Shown: positions 61,701-64,000 of the stretch, one piece after another
Numbering within the stretch: position 1 is the first letter of the stretch
Layout of the letters: each line of letters opens with the position of its first letter
Assembly: GCF_002002925.1 (NCBI RefSeq)
Contig: NZ_CP019511.1
Location: 3,441,001-3,505,000 of the forward strand
Length of the DNA: 64,000 bases
Origin: Sphingomonas sp. LM7
GTDB taxonomy: Bacteria > Pseudomonadota > Alphaproteobacteria > Sphingomonadales > Sphingomonadaceae
Direction of reading: 5' to 3'
The notes under the pieces: model-generated
What the model was told of the DNA's origin: nothing
Database searches by the model: none
The model's input: only the letters and a program-made list of their open reading frames with translations
Program-made: the position numbers and the translations under genes

Positions 61701-63071
61701 ATGATGCCGCGCATGAAGCGTTCTGCGGCCATATTGGCCTTCCTTTGCCTGAGCCTGTTCGCCGCGCGCCCGGCAATGGCGCAATCGATCCTGCGCGACG
61801 CCGAGACCGAAGCGCTGCTCGCCGACATGTCGCGCGAGATCATCATCGCGGCCGGGCTGTCGCCCACCAATGTCCGCGTGGTGCTGGTCAACGACCAGTC
61901 GATCAACGCCTTCGTCGCGGGCGGGCAGATCGTCTACATCCATTCGGGGCTGCTCGACGCCGCCGACAGCGCCAACGAAGTCCAGGGCGTGATCGCGCAC
62001 GAGATCGGCCATATCGTCGGCGGGCACGCGGTGTTCCAGAACGACGGCGGCTATACCAACATTTCGATCCTCAGCCTGTTGCTGGGCGCCGCGGCGATGG
62101 CGGCGGGCGCGGGCGAGGCGGGCACCGGCATCCTGATGATGGGCCAGCGCGCGGCGCTCGGAAAATATCTCGCCTTCAGCCGCATCCAGGAATCCTCGGC
62201 CGATGCCGCGGGGGTGCGCTTCATCAATGGCGCCGGGATCTCGGGCAAGGGCATGCTCAGCTTCTTCGACAAGCTGACCGCACAGATGCACCGCTACGGC
62301 TTTTATTCGACCAACCCCGAAGTCGATCCGTTCGCGCAGACCCATCCGATGTCCGCCGATCGCGTCCAGACGCTCAAGGCCGATCTGCAGGCGGCGCCGG
62401 CATGGGGCAAGCCGTCCGATCCGAAGATCGAGCTGCGCTTCAAGCGGGTGCAGGCCAAGCTGCGCGGCTATGTCAGCGAGCCCGAAAAGACGATGCGGCT
62501 CTATCCGGCGAGCGACCAGTCGGCGCCGGCGCATTATGCGCGGGCCTATGCCTATCACAAATCGGGCTATCCCGAGCAGGCGGCGGCCGAGACCTCGGCA
62601 TTGGTCAAGACTGCGCCCGACGATCCCTATTTCCTCGAGCTCGAAGGGCAGATCCTGCTCGAATCGGGCAGGCCGGCCGAAGCGATCGCGCCGCTGCGCG
62701 AAGCCACGCGGCGATCGAACAACCAGCCGCTGATCGCCGCGACCTTCGGCCATGCGCTGCTCGCCACCGAAGACAAGGCGAACCTTGCCGAAGCCGAACA
62801 GGTGCTGCGCACCGCGGTCTCGCGCGACAAGGAGAACCCGTTCGCCTGGATGCAGCTCGGCACCGTCTATGAGCGCAAGGGCGACGAGCCGCGCACGGCG
62901 CTCGCCACGGCCGAGCGCGCGCATCTGATGGGCGATATCCGCACCGCGCTGGTCAGCGCGCGGTCGGCGATGGCGAACCTGCCGCAGGGATCGACCGACT
63001 GGGTCCGCGCGCAGGACATCGCAATGGTGTCGCAGACTGCGATGGAAGAACAGAAGCGGAAGCGCCGGTGA
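61701..63071 (+). CDS. BepA-like M48 metalloprotease with TPR domain
   Basis: A 456-residue periplasmic protein. Signal peptide (AAILAFLCLSLFAARPAMAQ, ending near 31), then an M48 protease domain with zinc motif VIAHEIGHIVGGHAV (HEIGH near residue 100) and the third ligand Glu in FSRIQESSADAAGVRF. The C-terminal half contains TPR repeats (HYARAYAYHKSGYPEQAAAE, YFLELEGQILLESGRPAEAI, PFAWMQLGTVYERKGDE). BepA in E. coli repairs or degrades stalled outer-membrane proteins. GAGGAG precedes ATG 61701. It is coupled to the following DsbA-like gene, an apt pair for envelope protein quality control. Confidence 0.92.
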   Translation: MMPRMKRSAAILAFLCLSLFAARPAMAQSILRDAETEALLADMSREIIIAAGLSPTNVRVVLVNDQSINAFVAGGQIVYIHSGLLDAADSANEVQGVIAHEIGHIVGGHAVFQNDGGYTNISILSLLLGAAAMAAGAGEAGTGILMMGQRAALGKYLAFSRIQESSADAAGVRFINGAGISGKGMLSFFDKLTAQMHRYGFYSTNPEVDPFAQTHPMSADRVQTLKADLQAAPAWGKPSDPKIELRFKRVQAKLRGYVSEPEKTMRLYPASDQSAPAHYARAYAYHKSGYPEQAAAETSALVKTAPDDPYFLELEGQILLESGRPAEAIAPLREATRRSNNQPLIAATFGHALLATEDKANLAEAEQVLRTAVSRDKENPFAWMQLGTVYERKGDEPRTALATAERAHLMGDIRTALVSARSAMANLPQGSTDWVRAQDIAMVSQTAMEEQKRKRR

Positions 63072-63826
63072 CCGAACGCGTGTTGCGCAGTCCGCTGGCG
63101 CTTGCCGGCGCGATGCTGTTGTCGGCGCTGCTCGGCGCCGGGCTGTTCGCGCTGGTGCTGAGCTGGATGCCCGGTATCGCCGGGCCCGCGATCCGCGGCT
63201 ATCTGCTGGAACATCCCGAAGTGCTGCCCGAGGCGATGGACCGCCTGCGTGCGCGCGAGGATGCGCGCTACCAGCAGGCCCAGCAGGGTGCGCAAAAGGC
63301 GGTGCCGCAGCATCTCGCCCAGCTGCAAAAGCCTTATGCGAGTGCATGGGCGGGCAATCCCAATGGCGACGTCACCGTGGTGGCGTTCATGGATTATGCC
63401 TGCGGCTATTGCCGCGCGAGCCTGCCGGGCATCGAGGAATTGATCGCCAAGGATCCGGGCGTCCGCGTGGTCTATCGCGAATTCCCGGTGCTCGGCCCCG
63501 AAAGCGCCGTCGCGGCGCGGCTGGCGCTGGCCGCGGCGGAACAGGGCAAGTTCCGCGCCTTCCACGACGCGCTCTATGCCGCGGGCCAGCCCAATGCGCA
63601 GAATATCGCGGCGGCCGCCGAAAAGGCCGGTCTCGACAAGGCGCTGGCAACCAAGGCGAGCCAGTCCAAGCCAGTCGAGGCGGAGCTGCTGTCCAACCAC
63701 AAGCTGGGCGAGGCGCTGGCGATGACCGGCACGCCGGCATGGGTAATCGGCGGCAAGCTGCTCTCGGGCGCGCGCGATTATGCCGGGCTGGCAGCGGCCG
63801 TGGCCGAGGCGCGGGCAGCGAAATAA
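63068..63826 (+). CDS. DsbA family thioredoxin-fold protein
   Basis: A 252-residue membrane-anchored oxidoreductase. The N-terminal helix (about 9-36, LALAGAMLLSALLGAGLFAL) precedes a helical segment and a thioredoxin fold with the active site YACGYCRAS (C112 and C115) and the cis-Pro in TGTPAWVIGGK. The Scs/DsbG-like arrangement of these proteins suggests oxidation or isomerisation of periplasmic disulfides; DsbB is encoded at 13235-13717. The GTG start overlaps the protease stop (GTGA), coupling the two genes. Confidence 0.92.
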   Translation: MTERVLRSPLALAGAMLLSALLGAGLFALVLSWMPGIAGPAIRGYLLEHPEVLPEAMDRLRAREDARYQQAQQGAQKAVPQHLAQLQKPYASAWAGNPNGDVTVVAFMDYACGYCRASLPGIEELIAKDPGVRVVYREFPVLGPESAVAARLALAAAEQGKFRAFHDALYAAGQPNAQNIAAAAEKAGLDKALATKASQSKPVEAELLSNHKLGEALAMTGTPAWVIGGKLLSGARDYAGLAAAVAEARAAK

Positions 63827-63834
63827 TCGTGCGC

Positions 63835-63860
63835 GGGTTGCCGCCTGCGGGGGGCAACCC
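63835..63860 (+). terminator. hairpin after the DsbA-like gene
   Basis: GGGTTGCC (63835-63842) and GGCAACCC (63853-63860) form an 8-bp stem shortly after the stop. There is no T tract. It lies between the DsbA-like gene and the ABC transporter start and is at most a weak terminator. Confidence 0.4.
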
Positions 63861-63894
63861 TACGTAACGGATCCGTTCCGGTCCGGGGTCCCCC

Positions 63895-64000
63895 ATGCAA
63901 TCCATTCTGTCGGTTTCCCAGGTCAGCAAGACCTATGGCTCGGGCCATAAGGCGCTCGACCATGTCGATCTGGAGATCCGCCGCGGCGAGATCTTCGCGC
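63895..64000 (+). CDS. ABC transporter ATP-binding protein, N-terminal fragment
   Basis: The first 35 codons of a gene cut by the window end. The translated start MQSILSVSQVSKTYGSGHKA, followed by LDHVDLEIRRGEIFA, is the standard opening of an ABC ATPase, with the aromatic A-loop Tyr in SKTYGSG. The Walker A motif would come next, beyond the window. The substrate cannot be told. It could be cotranscribed with the two upstream envelope genes or start a separate unit. Confidence 0.85.
   Translation, partial: MQSILSVSQVSKTYGSGHKALDHVDLEIRRGEIFA

Overview
The window is a stretch of GC-rich alphaproteobacterial chromosome, most likely from a Sphingomonas-type member of the Sphingomonadaceae. This rests on gene order and content: ribF-ileS-lspA with a DUF3035 lipoprotein; proA/nadD/rsfS/rlmH/envC/ctpA/dsbB/coq7; ptsP-rodZ-cpoB-tilS-ftsH; a COQ7-type ubiquinone hydroxylase; a DivK regulator beside a DUF3572 gene; a DUF3667 protein; and a TorF porin. 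No tRNA, rRNA, CRISPR array, prophage or intact insertion sequence was seen. It is mostly core genome, with accessory DNA-repair genes, one toxin-antitoxin module and several families of short dispersed repeats.

Layout. 1-3950: end of a maltodextrin locus (halogenase-like protein, periplasmic GH13 amylase, cytoplasmic alpha-glucosidase) joined by ATGA overlaps. 4073-6539: DUF3380 muramidase, DJ-1/PfpI protein, aldo/keto reductase. 6588-10783: accessory repair cluster, a TIGR03915-UdgX fusion and a TIGR03916 radical SAM protein, with VOC, Lrp and hemerythrin genes between them. 10806-12653: membrane glycosyltransferase-like protein and a small secreted protein. 12705-19606 (minus): proA, parDE, nadD, rsfS, rlmH, envC-like, ctpA, dsbB, coq7. 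19655-21236: DUF3667 protein and a secreted orphan. 21302-28612 (minus): ptsP, rodZ-like, cpoB, tilS, ftsH. 28674-32728: secreted orphan, PadR regulator with a membrane protein, nitronate monooxygenase, TonB-like protein. 32774-35402: lysC, ubiG, secreted domain protein. 35486-38754: CsaA-like protein, ATP-dependent DNA ligase, GFA protein, then divergently an endonuclease III and ung. 38839-43092: S41 lipoprotein, divK, DUF3572, HAD, RidA, TorF porin. 43151-51828 (minus): thyA, glutaminyl cyclase, folA, dipeptidase, ribF, ileS, lspA, DUF3035 lipoprotein. 52161-58382: JAB protein, lipoprotein-type methyltransferase, prfB, mrcA, amiC. 58877-64000: rne, BepA-like protease, DsbA-like protein and the start of an ABC transporter.

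How parts work together. Two intergenic sites match the alphaproteobacterial LexA box GTTC-N7-GTTC. Each lies within a recognisable -35/-10 promoter whose predicted start point is at the ATG, so the radical SAM gene and the endonuclease III gene are predicted to be SOS-controlled and leaderless. With UdgX, Ung, the ligase and the GFA gene this suggests an inducible uracil/base-damage repair regulon. A parDE module with its own 26-bp palindromic operator sits between proA and nadD, and toxin translation is coupled to nadD by an ATGA overlap. A palindromic repeat of the type found between genes here is inserted in frame in ileS, adding about 46 residues to an essential enzyme.
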